From Sphingomonas sp. 37zxx (lineage in GTDB: Bacteria > Pseudomonadota > Alphaproteobacteria > Sphingomonadales > Sphingomonadaceae): DNA of 64,000 nt. The position numbers were made by a program, and so were the translations under genes. The notes below the pieces were generated by a model. The model was given only the letters and a program-made list of their open reading frames with translations. It was not told where the DNA came from and did not search any database. The DNA lies in NCBI RefSeq assembly GCF_000786205.1, contig NZ_JROH01000010.1, positions 62,001 to 126,000 on the forward strand. Direction: 5' to 3'. The stretch's first letter is position 1; each line of letters opens with the position of its first letter. This document shows, in pieces, positions 15,895 through 25,586 of the stretch.

Positions 15895-17658
15895 ATGAAC
15901 GACAGCGGCGAGGATTTCCGCGTCCGTCCAGGACGCATCCGCAGCAAGAGCGGCGGCAAGCCCAAGAGCTTCATCAATCAAGTGCTGCGCGCCGCGAAGA
16001 AGGCCGGGCATACAGCGTCGCATGCAGGCAGCGGCAAGCGCTCGTCCGGTCTTGGCCGTTCGACCTTTGGGCGAGGCCGCATCGCCTTCAGCCGCAATCG
16101 CCTGTTCTCTGCCAGCCGTCGCGTCGTCGTGAAGGCGCGGATCGCGCGTCACCAGGGTCGCGCCTTCCGCTCCGCGCCGCTCTCGGCGCATCTGTCCTAT
16201 CTGAAGCGCGAGGGCGTCACCCGCGACGGTGAGAAGGCTCGGATGTTCGACGCCGACGATGACCGCGCCGATGACGCTGGCTTCGCCGAGCGCGCGAAGG
16301 ACGACCGGCATCATTTCCGCTTCATCATCTCGCCCGAGGACGCCAGTGAGATGACGGACCTCAAGGCGTTCACACGCGACCTTGCCAGGCAGATGGAGAC
16401 GGACCTCGGCACGCGGCTCGACTGGGTCGCCGTCGATCACTGGAACACCGACAATCCTCACGTCCACCTGCTGGTGCGCGGCGTCGATCAGGACGGAAAA
16501 GACCTGGTGATCTCCCGCGACTATATCAGTCGCGGCCTGCGTTCTCGTGCCGAGGAACTGGTCTCGATCGAACTCGGCCCCAAGCCAGAGCGTGAAGTGC
16601 GTTCCGCCCTCGAACGGGAGGTGGGCGCCGAGCGCTGGACGCGCCTCGACCTGGAGATCCGCATTGCCGCCGACGAAACCGGCTATATCGACCTGAGACC
16701 GGAGAGCCCCGGCGCGGGCGATGCGGAATCTCGCCGGCTGATGATCGGCCGGTTGCAGAAGCTGGAGCGCATGGGGCTCGCCGCTCCGGCCGGACCCGGA
16801 GAATGGATGGTCGGCCTGGAAGCGGAGCGAAGCCTCCGCGACCTCGGCCTGCGCGGCGACATCATCAAGACCATGCACCGCGCCCTCACCGAGCGGGGCC
16901 AGGACCGGGCCTTCGGCGACTATGTGATCGAGATCGGCACGGGGGCTTCGCCGATCGTCGGCAGGCTGGTGGACAAGGGCCTCCATGACGAGCTGACCGG
17001 CGAGGCCTATGCCGTGATCGACGGCACGGACGGGCGCGCGCACCACGTCCGCTTCCGCGGCGTCGAGGCCTTCGAGCATTCACCGCCCGTCGGCGGCATC
17101 GTCGAGGTGCGCCGCTTCGGCGGCGCCGACGATGGCCGACCGACGCTCGTGCTGGCCGGACGGTCGGACATCGACCTTGTCGCCCAGGTGACGGCGCCCG
17201 GCGCGACCTGGCTCGATCACCGGCTGGTGGAGCGCGAGCCGACGCCGCTTTCCATGGGCGGTTTCGGGCGCGAGGTGCGGGACGCGATGACGGCCCGCGC
17301 TGACCATCTCGCCGACGAAGGGCTCGCCCGCCGGCAAGGGCAACGCATCATCCTGCAGCGCGACCTGCTCAACACGCTGCGCCGGCGCGAGCTGGATGCG
17401 GTCGGGACGAAGCTCTCGGCCGAGACGAGGCTGCCCTACGCTCAATCGGCGGCCGGCGAGCATGTCGCCGGCACCTATCGTCAACGGCTGACGCTGTCGT
17501 CGGGTCGCTTCGCCATGATCGACAACGGCCTCGGCTTCCAGCTCGTGCCGTGGTCGCCGCCGTTGGAGAAGCAACTGGGTCGCCATGTCGCCGGCGTTGC
17601 CAAAGATGGTGGCGACATCGAGTGGGGCTTTGGACGGAAACGAGGGCTCGGTCTGTAG
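15895..17658 (+). CDS. Relaxase (VirD2-like nuclease with DUF3363)
   Basis: The ATG at 15895 (MNDSGEDFRVRPGRIR) gives 587 residues and avoids an unrelated upstream extension. A basic, Ser/Gly/Arg-rich head (to about 75) precedes the HUH nuclease. SAHLSYLKREGVTRDGE provides the likely catalytic Tyr. HHFRFIISPEDA and the metal-binding VDHWNTDNPHVHLLVRG (about residues 179-195) follow. The C-terminal half is DUF3363. It should nick oriT, stay covalently bound to the 5' end and pilot the strand to TraG. The palindrome at 15764-15783 may be part of its site. Confidence 0.92.
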   Translation: MNDSGEDFRVRPGRIRSKSGGKPKSFINQVLRAAKKAGHTASHAGSGKRSSGLGRSTFGRGRIAFSRNRLFSASRRVVVKARIARHQGRAFRSAPLSAHLSYLKREGVTRDGEKARMFDADDDRADDAGFAERAKDDRHHFRFIISPEDASEMTDLKAFTRDLARQMETDLGTRLDWVAVDHWNTDNPHVHLLVRGVDQDGKDLVISRDYISRGLRSRAEELVSIELGPKPEREVRSALEREVGAERWTRLDLEIRIAADETGYIDLRPESPGAGDAESRRLMIGRLQKLERMGLAAPAGPGEWMVGLEAERSLRDLGLRGDIIKTMHRALTERGQDRAFGDYVIEIGTGASPIVGRLVDKGLHDELTGEAYAVIDGTDGRAHHVRFRGVEAFEHSPPVGGIVEVRRFGGADDGRPTLVLAGRSDIDLVAQVTAPGATWLDHRLVEREPTPLSMGGFGREVRDAMTARADHLADEGLARRQGQRIILQRDLLNTLRRRELDAVGTKLSAETRLPYAQSAAGEHVAGTYRQRLTLSSGRFAMIDNGLGFQLVPWSPPLEKQLGRHVAGVAKDGGDIEWGFGRKRGLGL

Positions 17659-17801
17659 GGCCGTTGGCGACCTTGCATTCCCGCAACGTACCTGTCTTTG
17701 CGCGCAGGAGCCGCCGATCCTTCGACCACCGTTGCCGACGCCTTGTAACAGACAGGACCCGACACCGACCTTGACGGTATTTGCTGTTGAGGAAACCCGT
17801 C

Positions 17802-19790
17802 TTGTCCGCCACCAAAATCCTCTGGGGCCAGATTACAGTTGTCTTCCTGATCGTGCTTTCCACGACCTGGGGCGCGACCCAATGGACGGCATGGCAGCTT
17901 GGCTTTCAGCCGCAGCTCGGCGTGCCGTGGTTCGAGCTCGCGGGGATGCCAGTCTACTATCCGCCAGCCTTCTTCTGGTGGTGGTTCTCTTACGACGCCT
18001 ATGCGCCGCACATTTTCGTGCAAGGCGCCTACATCGCCGCGTCAGGCGGCTTCATCTCGATCGCCGTCGCGATTCTCATGTCGGTCTGGCGTGCCCGAGA
18101 AGCCAAGAACGTCGAAACCTATGGCTCCGCGCGCTGGGCGACGCCGGCCGAGGTGAAGGGCGCTGGCTTGCTCGGCCCGGACGGCGTGGTGCTCGGCAAG
18201 CTGGAGCGGGACTATCTGCGCCATAACGGCCCCGAGCATGTGATGTGCTTCGCGCCGACCCGTTCGGGCAAGGGCGTTGGCCTGGTGGTCCCGTCGCTGC
18301 TGACCTGGCCCGGCTCGGCCATCGTCCACGACATCAAGGGCGAGAACTGGGGCCTGACCGCGGGTTTCCGCGCCCGGCACGGCCGCGTGCTGCTGTTCGA
18401 TCCGACCAACACCGCGTCGGCCGCCTACAATCCGCTGCTGGAGGTCCGCCGGGGTGAATGGGAGGTCCGCGACGTCCAGAACGTCGCTGACGTGCTGGTC
18501 GACCCGGAAGGCTCGCTCGAACGGCGGAACCATTGGGAGAAGACCAGCCATTCGCTGCTGGTCGGGGCGATCCTCCATGTCCTCTACGCCGAACCGGACA
18601 AGACGCTGGCCGGCGTTGCCGGTTTCCTCTCCGATCCCAAACGACCGATCGAGACCACGCTGCAGGCGATGATGACGACGCCTCATCTTGGTGAAGCCGG
18701 GCCGCATCCGGTCGTGGCCTCGACCGCGCGCGAGCTGCTGAACAAATCCGACAACGAACGCTCGGGCGTGCTCTCCACCGCCATGTCGTTTCTCGGGCTC
18801 TATCGTGATCCGGTCGTCGCCCAGGTCACGCGGCGCTGTGACTGGCGCATCACCGATCTGATCGATGGCGATCGGCCGGCGACGCTCTACCTCGTGGTGC
18901 CGCCGTCGGACATCAGCCGCACCAAGCCGCTGATCCGGCTGGTGCTCAATCAGATCGGACGACGCCTGACCGAGGATCTGCACGCGAAGAACCGGCGCCA
19001 TCGCGTGCTCTTGATGCTCGATGAGTTTCCCGCGCTCGGCCGGCTCGACTTCTTCGAGTCCGCGCTCGCCTTCATGGCGGGCTACGGCCTGAAGGCGTTC
19101 CTGATAGCGCAGTCGCTCAATCAGATCGAGAAAGCCTATGGCGCCAACAACTCGATCCTCGACAACTGCCATGTCCGGGTGAGCTTCGCCACCAACGATG
19201 AGCGCACCGCCAAGCGCGTCTCGGATGCGCTGGGCACCGCGACCGAGATGAAGGCGATGAAGAACTATGCGGGCCACCGGCTGTCGCCTTGGCTCGGCCA
19301 TCTGATGGTTTCCCGCTCGGAGACCGCGCGGCCGCTTCTGACCCCCGGCGAGGTGATGCAACTCCCACCGGCCGACGAGATCGTCATGATCGCGGGTGTC
19401 CCGCCGATCCGGGCGAAGAAGGCTCGCTATTTCGAAGACAGGCGTCTGACCGAACGGGTTCTGCCCCCTCCGGAACTTGTGACGAAACAGGCTGCGTCGA
19501 AGCCGGACAGTTGGTCGGCGATCACTCCGCAGAAACCTTCGGCCGAGCTGGTTGCCGAGGCCAAGCAGGCCGAGAAGGATGCCGCCAATAGCGGTCTGCG
19601 TCGGGAACCCGAACTTCCCGATCATGTGGCGATCGTGAAGGAAACCACCGAGCCACGTCCGCACGAGGAATTCGCGGTGATCGACGACGAGCCGGAGGAC
19701 ACCGTCCGCCAGGCGCGGCTTCTTCGCCAGCAAGCGCGCGGCATCGCCCGTCAGGTGTCGATGGATCCCGGCGACGGCATCGAGATGTAA
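17802..19790 (+). CDS. traG: TraG/VirD4-type coupling protein ATPase
   Basis: The start is TTG 17802 (giving MSATKILWGQ), because TGAGGAAA at 17788-17795 is well spaced; the product is 662 residues. Two N-terminal transmembrane helices (about 5-30 and 80-100) precede a cytoplasmic ATPase with Walker A APTRSGKGVG (about 151-160) and Walker B LLMLDEFPALGRL. The C-terminus is acidic. It links the relaxase-DNA complex to the Trb pore at the inner membrane. The next gene, for a CopG-type regulator, begins 9 nt after its stop. Confidence 0.95.
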   Translation: MSATKILWGQITVVFLIVLSTTWGATQWTAWQLGFQPQLGVPWFELAGMPVYYPPAFFWWWFSYDAYAPHIFVQGAYIAASGGFISIAVAILMSVWRAREAKNVETYGSARWATPAEVKGAGLLGPDGVVLGKLERDYLRHNGPEHVMCFAPTRSGKGVGLVVPSLLTWPGSAIVHDIKGENWGLTAGFRARHGRVLLFDPTNTASAAYNPLLEVRRGEWEVRDVQNVADVLVDPEGSLERRNHWEKTSHSLLVGAILHVLYAEPDKTLAGVAGFLSDPKRPIETTLQAMMTTPHLGEAGPHPVVASTARELLNKSDNERSGVLSTAMSFLGLYRDPVVAQVTRRCDWRITDLIDGDRPATLYLVVPPSDISRTKPLIRLVLNQIGRRLTEDLHAKNRRHRVLLMLDEFPALGRLDFFESALAFMAGYGLKAFLIAQSLNQIEKAYGANNSILDNCHVRVSFATNDERTAKRVSDALGTATEMKAMKNYAGHRLSPWLGHLMVSRSETARPLLTPGEVMQLPPADEIVMIAGVPPIRAKKARYFEDRRLTERVLPPPELVTKQAASKPDSWSAITPQKPSAELVAEAKQAEKDAANSGLRREPELPDHVAIVKETTEPRPHEEFAVIDDEPEDTVRQARLLRQQARGIARQVSMDPGDGIEM

Positions 19791-19799
19791 GGGACAGCC

Positions 19800-20246
19800 A
19801 TGCGTGACCGGATGAATGTCTATTTTCCGCCGGCAATGCTGAAGCAGATCGCCGATCTCGCCGACCGCAAAGGGCTGTCGCGTTCGGCGATCGTCGAGGC
19901 GGCCGTGGCGTCCTTCCTGTCGCCCGATGGCGCCGACCGCCGCGAGGCCGCCTTCACCCGTCGTCTCGACCGCCTGTCCCGGCAGGTTCAGCGGTTGGAG
20001 CGCAATGTCGGCGTCTCCACCGAAACGTTGGCGCTGTTTGTCCGTTTCTGGCTGACCATCACGCCACCACTGCCGAGCGACGCTCAAGCGGCAGCTCAAG
20101 CCAAAGGTCGGGAGCGTTATGAAGGTTTCATCGAGACATTGGGACGACGGCTGCAGAAGGGCCAGAGCCTGCTGCATGAGATCCCTGAAGATGTCGGGGC
20201 GAAGATGCCGCCGGAAGCCGAGGACGATTCGCCGAAGGAAAGCTGA
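19800..20246 (+). CDS. CopG-type ribbon-helix-helix protein of the transfer operon
   Basis: This 148-residue protein has an N-terminal ribbon-helix-helix (RMNVYFPPAMLKQIADLADRKGLSRSAIVEAAVASFLS), a helical middle (RRLDRLSRQVQRLERNVGVSTETLALFVRFWLTI) with heptad-like spacing, and an acidic tail. It always sits between traG and trbB in these elements. It may regulate the trb promoter in the 170-bp gap that follows, or assist relaxosome assembly. Neither role can be shown here. Confidence 0.85.
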   Translation: MRDRMNVYFPPAMLKQIADLADRKGLSRSAIVEAAVASFLSPDGADRREAAFTRRLDRLSRQVQRLERNVGVSTETLALFVRFWLTITPPLPSDAQAAAQAKGRERYEGFIETLGRRLQKGQSLLHEIPEDVGAKMPPEAEDDSPKES

Positions 20247-20418
20247 AAGCAGCATCTCTTGCTGCGCTCTCAAAACGGCCGTTCCGCCGTTCTCCTGTCT
20301 TTCTACGCCAGCGCGCTACTACGCCCTTGACCTTCTTGCGCCGGCCCCATTGCTGCCTCTTCTAATCATCCCCGATCCAGGGCCGCTCATCTTGCAGCCC
20401 CAATAGACGGGGACGACA

Positions 20419-21402
20419 GTGGCGGTTTCTCACCGGCAATCCGAGGCGGTTTCACGCGGGGCGCGCATGCTGCGTACCGCGCTCGGCCCCGCCATCGCCG
20501 GGTTTCTGGAAGACCCCAAAGTCGTCGAGGTGATGCTCAACCCCGACGGACGGCTCTGGATCGACCGGCTGTCGGAAGGCCTGTCCGATACGGGCGAGCG
20601 CCTGTCGCCGGCCGACGGGGAGCGCATCGTCCGCCTCGTCGCCCATCATGTCGGCGCCGAGGTCCATGCCGGCGCTCCGCGCGTCTCGGCCGAACTGCCC
20701 GAGACGGGAGAGCGGTTCGAGGGGCTTCTGCCGCCCGTCGTGGCCGCGCCGGCCTTCGCGATCCGTAAGCCCGCCGTCGCCGTGTTCACGCTCGATGACT
20801 ACGTCGCGGCCGGAATCATGGCGGAGACCCAAGCCGCCGTACTGCGGTCGGCCGTGGCGTCGCGCCAGAACATCCTCGTCGCCGGCGGCACCTCCACCGG
20901 CAAGACCACGCTCACCAACGCGCTGCTGGCCGAAGTCGCCAAGACCGGCGACCGCGTGGTGCTGATCGAGGATACGCGCGAGCTGCAATGCGCCGCGCCC
21001 AACCTCGTGGCGCTGCGCACCAAGGACGGTGTCGCCTCGCTGTCCGATCTTGTTCGCTCCTCGCTGCGCCTGCGCCCCGATCGCATTCCGATCGGCGAGG
21101 TGCGCGGAGGTGAAGCTCTCGATCTCCTCAAAGCCTGGGGCACCGGCCATCCGGGCGGCGTCGGCACGATCCACGCGGGCGCCGCACTTGGCGCCCTGCG
21201 GCGGATGGAACAGCTCATCCAGGAAGCCGTCGTCACCGTCCCGCGCGCCCTGATCGCCGAGACCATCGACCTCGTCGCGGTCCTCGCCGGACGCGGTTCC
21301 GCGCGACGGCTCGTCGAACTCGCCCGCGTCGAAGGGCTCGGCCCGGACGGTGACTACGCCCTTTCCCCCGCAACCCCCGACCATCGAGGAGACCAGCCAT
21401 GA
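20419..21402 (+). CDS. trbB: TrbB, VirB11-like traffic ATPase
   Basis: This 327-residue protein starts at GTG 20419. Walker [10 protein letters not shown] is at residues 156-164, followed by the Asp box [14 protein letters not shown], Walker B-type [24 protein letters not shown] and the His box GTIHAG. It forms a hexamer at the inner-membrane face and powers pilus and pore assembly. It is the first gene of the trb operon, with a 172-bp gap in front that probably contains the promoter. The stop overlaps trbC (ATGA). Confidence 0.95.
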   Translation: MAVSHRQSEAVSRGARMLRTALGPAIAGFLEDPKVVEVMLNPDGRLWIDRLSEGLSDTGERLSPADGERIVRLVAHHVGAEVHAGAPRVSAELPETGERFEGLLPPVVAAPAFAIRKPAVAVFTLDDYVAAGIMAETQAAVLRSAVASRQNILVAGGTSTGKTTLTNALLAEVAKTGDRVVLIEDTRELQCAAPNLVALRTKDGVASLSDLVRSSLRLRPDRIPIGEVRGGEALDLLKAWGTGHPGGVGTIHAGAALGALRRMEQLIQEAVVTVPRALIAETIDLVAVLAGRGSARRLVELARVEGLGPDGDYALSPATPDHRGDQP

Positions 21403-21731
21403 ACCGCCATGCCTCAAGCATCCGCCGTCACGTCGCCACGGCCGTTGCCGCGACCTTCGTGACGCTTGCCCTTGCGCCCGCCGCTTACGCCGCCGGCTCT
21501 TCCATGCCTTGGGAAGCACCGCTGCAATCGATCCTCGAATCCATCGAAGGCCCGGTCGCCAAGATCATCGCCGTGATGATCATCATCATCACCGGCCTGA
21601 CGCTGGCTTTCGGCGACACCTCCGGCGGCGCCCGCAAACTCATCCAGATCGTCTTCGGCCTATCGATCGCCTTCGCCGCTTCGAGCTTCTTCCTGTCGTT
21701 CTTCTCGTTCGGCGGCGGGGCGCTGATCTGA
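21399..21731 (+). CDS. trbC: TrbC, mating-pair pilin subunit
   Basis: This 110-residue pre-pilin has a twin-Arg-free Sec signal peptide ending AAYAAG, followed by SSMPWEAPLQSILESIEGPVAKI and two hydrophobic helices (IIAVMIIIITGLTLAF and IQIVFGLSIAFAASSFFLSF). It is the VirB2/TrbC family subunit of the conjugative pilus, matured by TraF (13932). Overlaps with both neighbours show tight translational coupling. Confidence 0.93.
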   Translation: MNRHASSIRRHVATAVAATFVTLALAPAAYAAGSSMPWEAPLQSILESIEGPVAKIIAVMIIIITGLTLAFGDTSGGARKLIQIVFGLSIAFAASSFFLSFFSFGGGALI

Positions 21732-21994
21732 TGGAGGAGCCAGTCCCCGGATATGTCGCGCCGGTCCATCGCGCGCTGACCGAGCCGATCCTGCTCGGCG
21801 GCGCGCCGCGCGCCGTCGCGATCCTCAACGGCACGCTCGCAGCGGCGCTGGGATTGGGGCTCCGGCTCTGGCTGGTCGGCCTGCTGCTCTGGGTCATCGG
21901 TCACGCCGCCGCCGTATGGGCGGCCAAGCGCGACCCGATGTTTGTCGATGTTGTGCGCCGCCATCTGCGCATCCCCGGCCATCTCTCCGTCTGA
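21731..21994 (+). CDS. trbD: TrbD, inner-membrane mating-pore protein (VirB3-like)
   Basis: This 87-residue protein begins at ATG 21731, sharing one base with the trbC stop. It has the family opening VPGYVAPVHRALTEPILLGGAPRAVAILNG and a membrane hairpin (TLAAALGLGLRLWLVGLLLWVIGHA). VirB3/TrbD associates with the TrbE ATPase, encoded 11 nt downstream. Confidence 0.92.
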   Translation: MEEPVPGYVAPVHRALTEPILLGGAPRAVAILNGTLAAALGLGLRLWLVGLLLWVIGHAAAVWAAKRDPMFVDVVRRHLRIPGHLSV

Positions 21995-22005
21995 GGCCGA
22001 CCCCA

Positions 22006-24465
22006 ATGATGAACCTCGCCGAATATCGCCGTCCGACAACACGCCTCGCCGACTTCCTGCCCTGGGCGGCACTCGTCGGCGACGGCGTTGTTCTCAACAA
22101 GGACGGCTCGTTCCAGCGTACCGCACGCTTCCGGGGACCGGACCTCGACAGCGCCGTTCCGGCCGAGCTGGTCGCGGTCGCCGGCCGCATCAACAATGCG
22201 TTGCGCCGTCTCGGCTCCGGCTGGGCGGTGTTTGTCGAAGCGCAGCGCCATCCCGCCAGTTCCTATCCGGCAAGCCGCTTTCCGGATTCGGCATCGGCGC
22301 TGGTCGATACCGAACGCAAAGCCGACTTCGAGGAGGAAGGCGTCCACTTCGAGTCGAGCTACTTCCTCAGCCTGCTCTATCTGCCGCCGGCCGAGGACGC
22401 GGCACGCGCCGAACGCTTCCTCTACGAGGGCCGCGAGCGGGCCGAAGGCGCCGACGCGCGCGAGGTGCTGCGAGGCTTCGTCGACCGCACCGATCGCGTC
22501 TTGCAGTTGATCGAGGGCTTCATGCCCGAGAGCGCCTGGCTCGATGACGCCGAGACGCTGACCTATCTCCACGCCACCATCTCCACCAAACATCAGCGCG
22601 TCCGCGTCCCCGAGGTGCCGATGCACCTCGACGCGCTGTTGGCCGACCAGCCGTTGACCGGCGGCCTTGAGCCCCGTCTGGGGTCCACGCATCTGCGCGT
22701 GCTGACCGTCGTCGGCTTCCCGACCGCGACGACACCCGGCATCCTGGACGAGTTGAACCGGCTCGCCTTTCCCTATCGCTGGGCGACGCGGGCGGTGATG
22801 CTCGACAAGACCGACGCCACCAAGCTGCTGACCAAGATCCGGCGGCAATGGTTCGCCAAGCGCAAGTCGATCGCCGCCATCCTCAAGGAGGTAATGACCA
22901 ACGAGTCGTCGGTGCTCCTCGACACCGACGCCCACAACAAGGCGATGGATGCCGACGCGGCGCTTCAGGAACTTGGTCAGGATCTGGTCGGCCAAGCCTA
23001 TGTGACCGCGACCGTCACGGTCTGGGACGACGATCCGCGCATCGCCAACGAGAAGCTGCGTCTTGTCGAGAAGGTGATCCAGAGCCGCGACTTCACCTGC
23101 ATGGTGGAGACGGTCAATGCGGTCGAAGCCTGGCTCGGATCGCTGCCCGGCCATGTCTACGCCAATATCCGGCAACCGCCAGTTTCGACGCTGAACCTCG
23201 CCCATATGATCCCACTTTCGGCGGTCTGGGCCGGCCCGGCCAGGGACGAACATTTCGACGCGCCGCCGCTGTTCTTCGCCAGAACGGAAGGCTCGACCCC
23301 GTTCCGCTTCTCCCTGCATGTCGGCGATGTCGGACACACGTTGGTTGTCGGCCCGACCGGCGCCGGCAAGTCGGTGCTGCTGGCGCTGATGGCCTTGCAA
23401 TTTCGGCGCTATGCTGGTTCCCAGATCTTCGCGTTCGACTTCGGCGGCTCGATCCGCGCCGCCGCCATCGCCATGGGCGGCGACTGGCATGACCTCGGTG
23501 GCGCGCTGTCGGACGATGCGTCTGAACCGGTGGCGCTTCAGCCGCTGGCCCGCATCGACGACGCGGCCGAGCGCGGCTGGGCGGCCGAATGGATCGTCGC
23601 GATCCTCGCCAGCGAGAAGATCAGCGTCACGCCCGAGGTGAAGGATCATCTTTGGTCGGCGCTGACCTCTCTGGCCTCGGCTCCCGTCGCCGAGCGGACA
23701 CTGACCGGCCTGTCGGTGCTGCTGCAATCGCAGAACCTCAAGCGGGCGCTCCAGCCCTATTGCATCGGCGGTCCCTATGGCCGGTTGCTCGACGCCGAGA
23801 CCGAGCGGCTGGGCGAGGCTTCCGTCCAGGCGTTCGAGACCGAAGGTCTGATCGGCACCGGCGCGGCGCCTGCCGTGCTCGCCTACCTATTCCACCGCAT
23901 CGAGGGTCGGCTCGACGGCCGTCCGACGCTGCTGATCGTCGATGAGGGCTGGCTCGCGCTCGACGACGAGGGCTTTGCCGGCCAGCTCCGCGAGTGGCTG
24001 AAAACCCTGCGCAAGAAGAACGCCAGCGTGATCTTCGCCACCCAGTCGCTCTCCGACATCGACGGCAGCGCCATCGCACCGGCCATCATCGAGAGCTGCC
24101 CGACGCGGCTGTTCCTGCCAAACGAGCGGGCGATCGAGCCGCAGATCACCGCCATCTACCGCCGCTTCGGTCTCAACGATCGCCAGATCGAAATCCTGAG
24201 CCGGGCGACGCCGAAGCGCGACTACTACTGCCAGTCGCGGCGCGGCAACCGCCTGTTCGAGCTGGGCCTCGGCGATGTCGCGCTCGCCTTCACCGCCACC
24301 TCCTCGAAATCCGATCAGGCCGCAATCGAGCGCGTGCTCGCCGACTACGGTCGTGACGCCTTCGTCTCGGCCTGGCTCGCCGAACGCGGCGCGGCCTGGG
24401 CCGCGGACCTCATCCCCGATCTCGTCAACCTCATCCCTCAAGCCAGCCGGGAGATCCAGCCATGA
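22006..24465 (+). CDS. trbE: TrbE, VirB4-like ATPase
   Basis: The start ATG 22006 (MMNLAEYRRPTTRLADFLPW) gives 819 residues, the normal family length. The N-terminal CagE/VirB4 region is followed by Walker A VVGPTGAGKSVLL (about residue 448) and Walker B LLIVDEGWLALDDEG (about 642), then ATQSLSDI. It is the largest ATPase of the mating pore and energises substrate passage and pilus subunit extraction. The stop overlaps trbJ (ATGA). Confidence 0.95.
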   Translation: MMNLAEYRRPTTRLADFLPWAALVGDGVVLNKDGSFQRTARFRGPDLDSAVPAELVAVAGRINNALRRLGSGWAVFVEAQRHPASSYPASRFPDSASALVDTERKADFEEEGVHFESSYFLSLLYLPPAEDAARAERFLYEGRERAEGADAREVLRGFVDRTDRVLQLIEGFMPESAWLDDAETLTYLHATISTKHQRVRVPEVPMHLDALLADQPLTGGLEPRLGSTHLRVLTVVGFPTATTPGILDELNRLAFPYRWATRAVMLDKTDATKLLTKIRRQWFAKRKSIAAILKEVMTNESSVLLDTDAHNKAMDADAALQELGQDLVGQAYVTATVTVWDDDPRIANEKLRLVEKVIQSRDFTCMVETVNAVEAWLGSLPGHVYANIRQPPVSTLNLAHMIPLSAVWAGPARDEHFDAPPLFFARTEGSTPFRFSLHVGDVGHTLVVGPTGAGKSVLLALMALQFRRYAGSQIFAFDFGGSIRAAAIAMGGDWHDLGGALSDDASEPVALQPLARIDDAAERGWAAEWIVAILASEKISVTPEVKDHLWSALTSLASAPVAERTLTGLSVLLQSQNLKRALQPYCIGGPYGRLLDAETERLGEASVQAFETEGLIGTGAAPAVLAYLFHRIEGRLDGRPTLLIVDEGWLALDDEGFAGQLREWLKTLRKKNASVIFATQSLSDIDGSAIAPAIIESCPTRLFLPNERAIEPQITAIYRRFGLNDRQIEILSRATPKRDYYCQSRRGNRLFELGLGDVALAFTATSSKSDQAAIERVLADYGRDAFVSAWLAERGAAWAADLIPDLVNLIPQASREIQP

Positions 24466-25223
24466 CCCGTGTCCGCTCGCGCTCGCGCGCGGCGTTTTTC
24501 GCCGCCGCCCTCATCGCCACGCCGTTGGCGCTCTCGCCCCTGATGGTTCAGCCCGCCGCGGCGCAATGGATTGTCTACGACCCGACAAACTACGTGCAGA
24601 ACGTGCTCTCGGCCGCCCGTGCGCTGGAGCAGATCAACAACCAGATCACCTCGCTTCAGAACGAGGCGCAGATGCTGATCAACCAGGCCCGCAATCTGGC
24701 GAGCCTGCCTTACTCGTCCCTCCAGCAGCTTCAGCAGTCGGTTCAGCGCACGCAGCAGCTCCTGACCCAGGCGCAGCGCATCGCCTATGACGTTCAGCAG
24801 ATCGACCAGGCCTTCTCCACCACCTACGGCGCGGCCTCGACGACGGCTTCAGATCAGGGGCTGATCGATGGCGCCAAGCAGCGCTGGCAGACAACGGTGG
24901 CGGGGCTGCAGGACGCGATGCGCGTCCAGGCCGGCGTCGTCGGCAATATCGACACCAACCGCACCCAGATGTCGGCGCTGGTCTCCTCCAGCCAGGGCGC
25001 GACCGGGGCGCTGCAGGCGACCCAGGCCGGCAACCAGATTCTCGCCCTCCAGGCCCAGCAACTCGCCGACCTCACCGCCGTCGTGGCCGCGCAGGGGCGG
25101 GCCCAGAACCTGGAGTCCGCACAGCGCGCCGCGGCCCAGGAACAGGCCCGCGAGCAGCTTCGCCGCTTCCTTGCGCCGGGCACGGGCTACCAGCCGGGCA
25201 ACGCGAAGATGTTCCAGAATTGA
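24462..25223 (+). CDS. trbJ: TrbJ, VirB5-like mating-pore protein
   Basis: This 253-residue exported protein has an Arg-rich signal peptide cleaved near QPAAAQ, then WIVYDPTNYVQNVLSAARALEQINNQI, and long Gln/Ala-rich amphipathic helices with coiled-coil character. TrbJ/VirB5 is a minor pilus-tip or periplasmic component involved in contact with the recipient. It overlaps trbE by ATGA and is followed by trbK. Confidence 0.92.
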   Translation: MTRVRSRSRAAFFAAALIATPLALSPLMVQPAAAQWIVYDPTNYVQNVLSAARALEQINNQITSLQNEAQMLINQARNLASLPYSSLQQLQQSVQRTQQLLTQAQRIAYDVQQIDQAFSTTYGAASTTASDQGLIDGAKQRWQTTVAGLQDAMRVQAGVVGNIDTNRTQMSALVSSSQGATGALQATQAGNQILALQAQQLADLTAVVAAQGRAQNLESAQRAAAQEQAREQLRRFLAPGTGYQPGNAKMFQN

Positions 25224-25231
25224 GGCCGGCC

Positions 25232-25582
25232 ATGGACATGAAGATGCTGGCCCGCGTCGGCGCACTGGCCTTCGTGCTGCTCGCGATCCTCGCCACGGCC
25301 ATCGAGTTCGGCCGGGAGGAGGATGCGCCCTCTTCGCCGCCGCACGCTCCGATCGCGGCGGCCGATCCGCTGCGCGGCGAACTCGTTCGCTGCCAGTTGC
25401 TCGGCGAGGCCGGCGTCCGCGATACGGCCTGCCTTCGCGCCTGGGCCGAGAACCGCCGCCGCTTCATGGCGCCGGGCGCCCGGCCCATGGAGCGGCTGCC
25501 GCAGGCGGCAGCGCCGACGTCTGCCGACGACGTGGTCCGGAAGGAAACCGCGCCCGCCGCCATCACCCCGGAGAGCGAGTAA
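25232..25582 (+). CDS. trbK: TrbK-type small protein (putative entry exclusion)
   Basis: The ATG at 25232 is preferred to the TTG at 25220; the product is 116 residues. It has an N-terminal membrane helix (VGALAFVLLAILATAIEF), then a short periplasmic domain with two Cys (RCQLLGEAGVRDTACLRAWAENRRRF), the signature of the alternative TrbK (TrbK-alt) family. It is thought to block redundant conjugation into a cell that already holds the ICE. The disordered tail is Pro/Ala-rich. It lies between trbJ and trbL as usual. Confidence 0.8.
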   Translation: MDMKMLARVGALAFVLLAILATAIEFGREEDAPSSPPHAPIAAADPLRGELVRCQLLGEAGVRDTACLRAWAENRRRFMAPGARPMERLPQAAAPTSADDVVRKETAPAAITPESE

Positions 25583-25586
25583 CGTC

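Noticed and set aside
15641-15895. GTG-started 84-codon frame between the transglycosylase and the relaxase
   Set aside because: No family resemblance and it covers the palindrome at 15764-15783. More likely non-coding upstream region, although the GTGA overlap with the preceding stop kept it under consideration.
18042-20273. 743-codon open frame on the minus strand
   Set aside because: It lies opposite traG and the CopG-type gene, has the Arg/Asp/Gly-rich composition of a shadow frame in GC-rich DNA, and lacks any known motif, while the plus-strand genes are clear.
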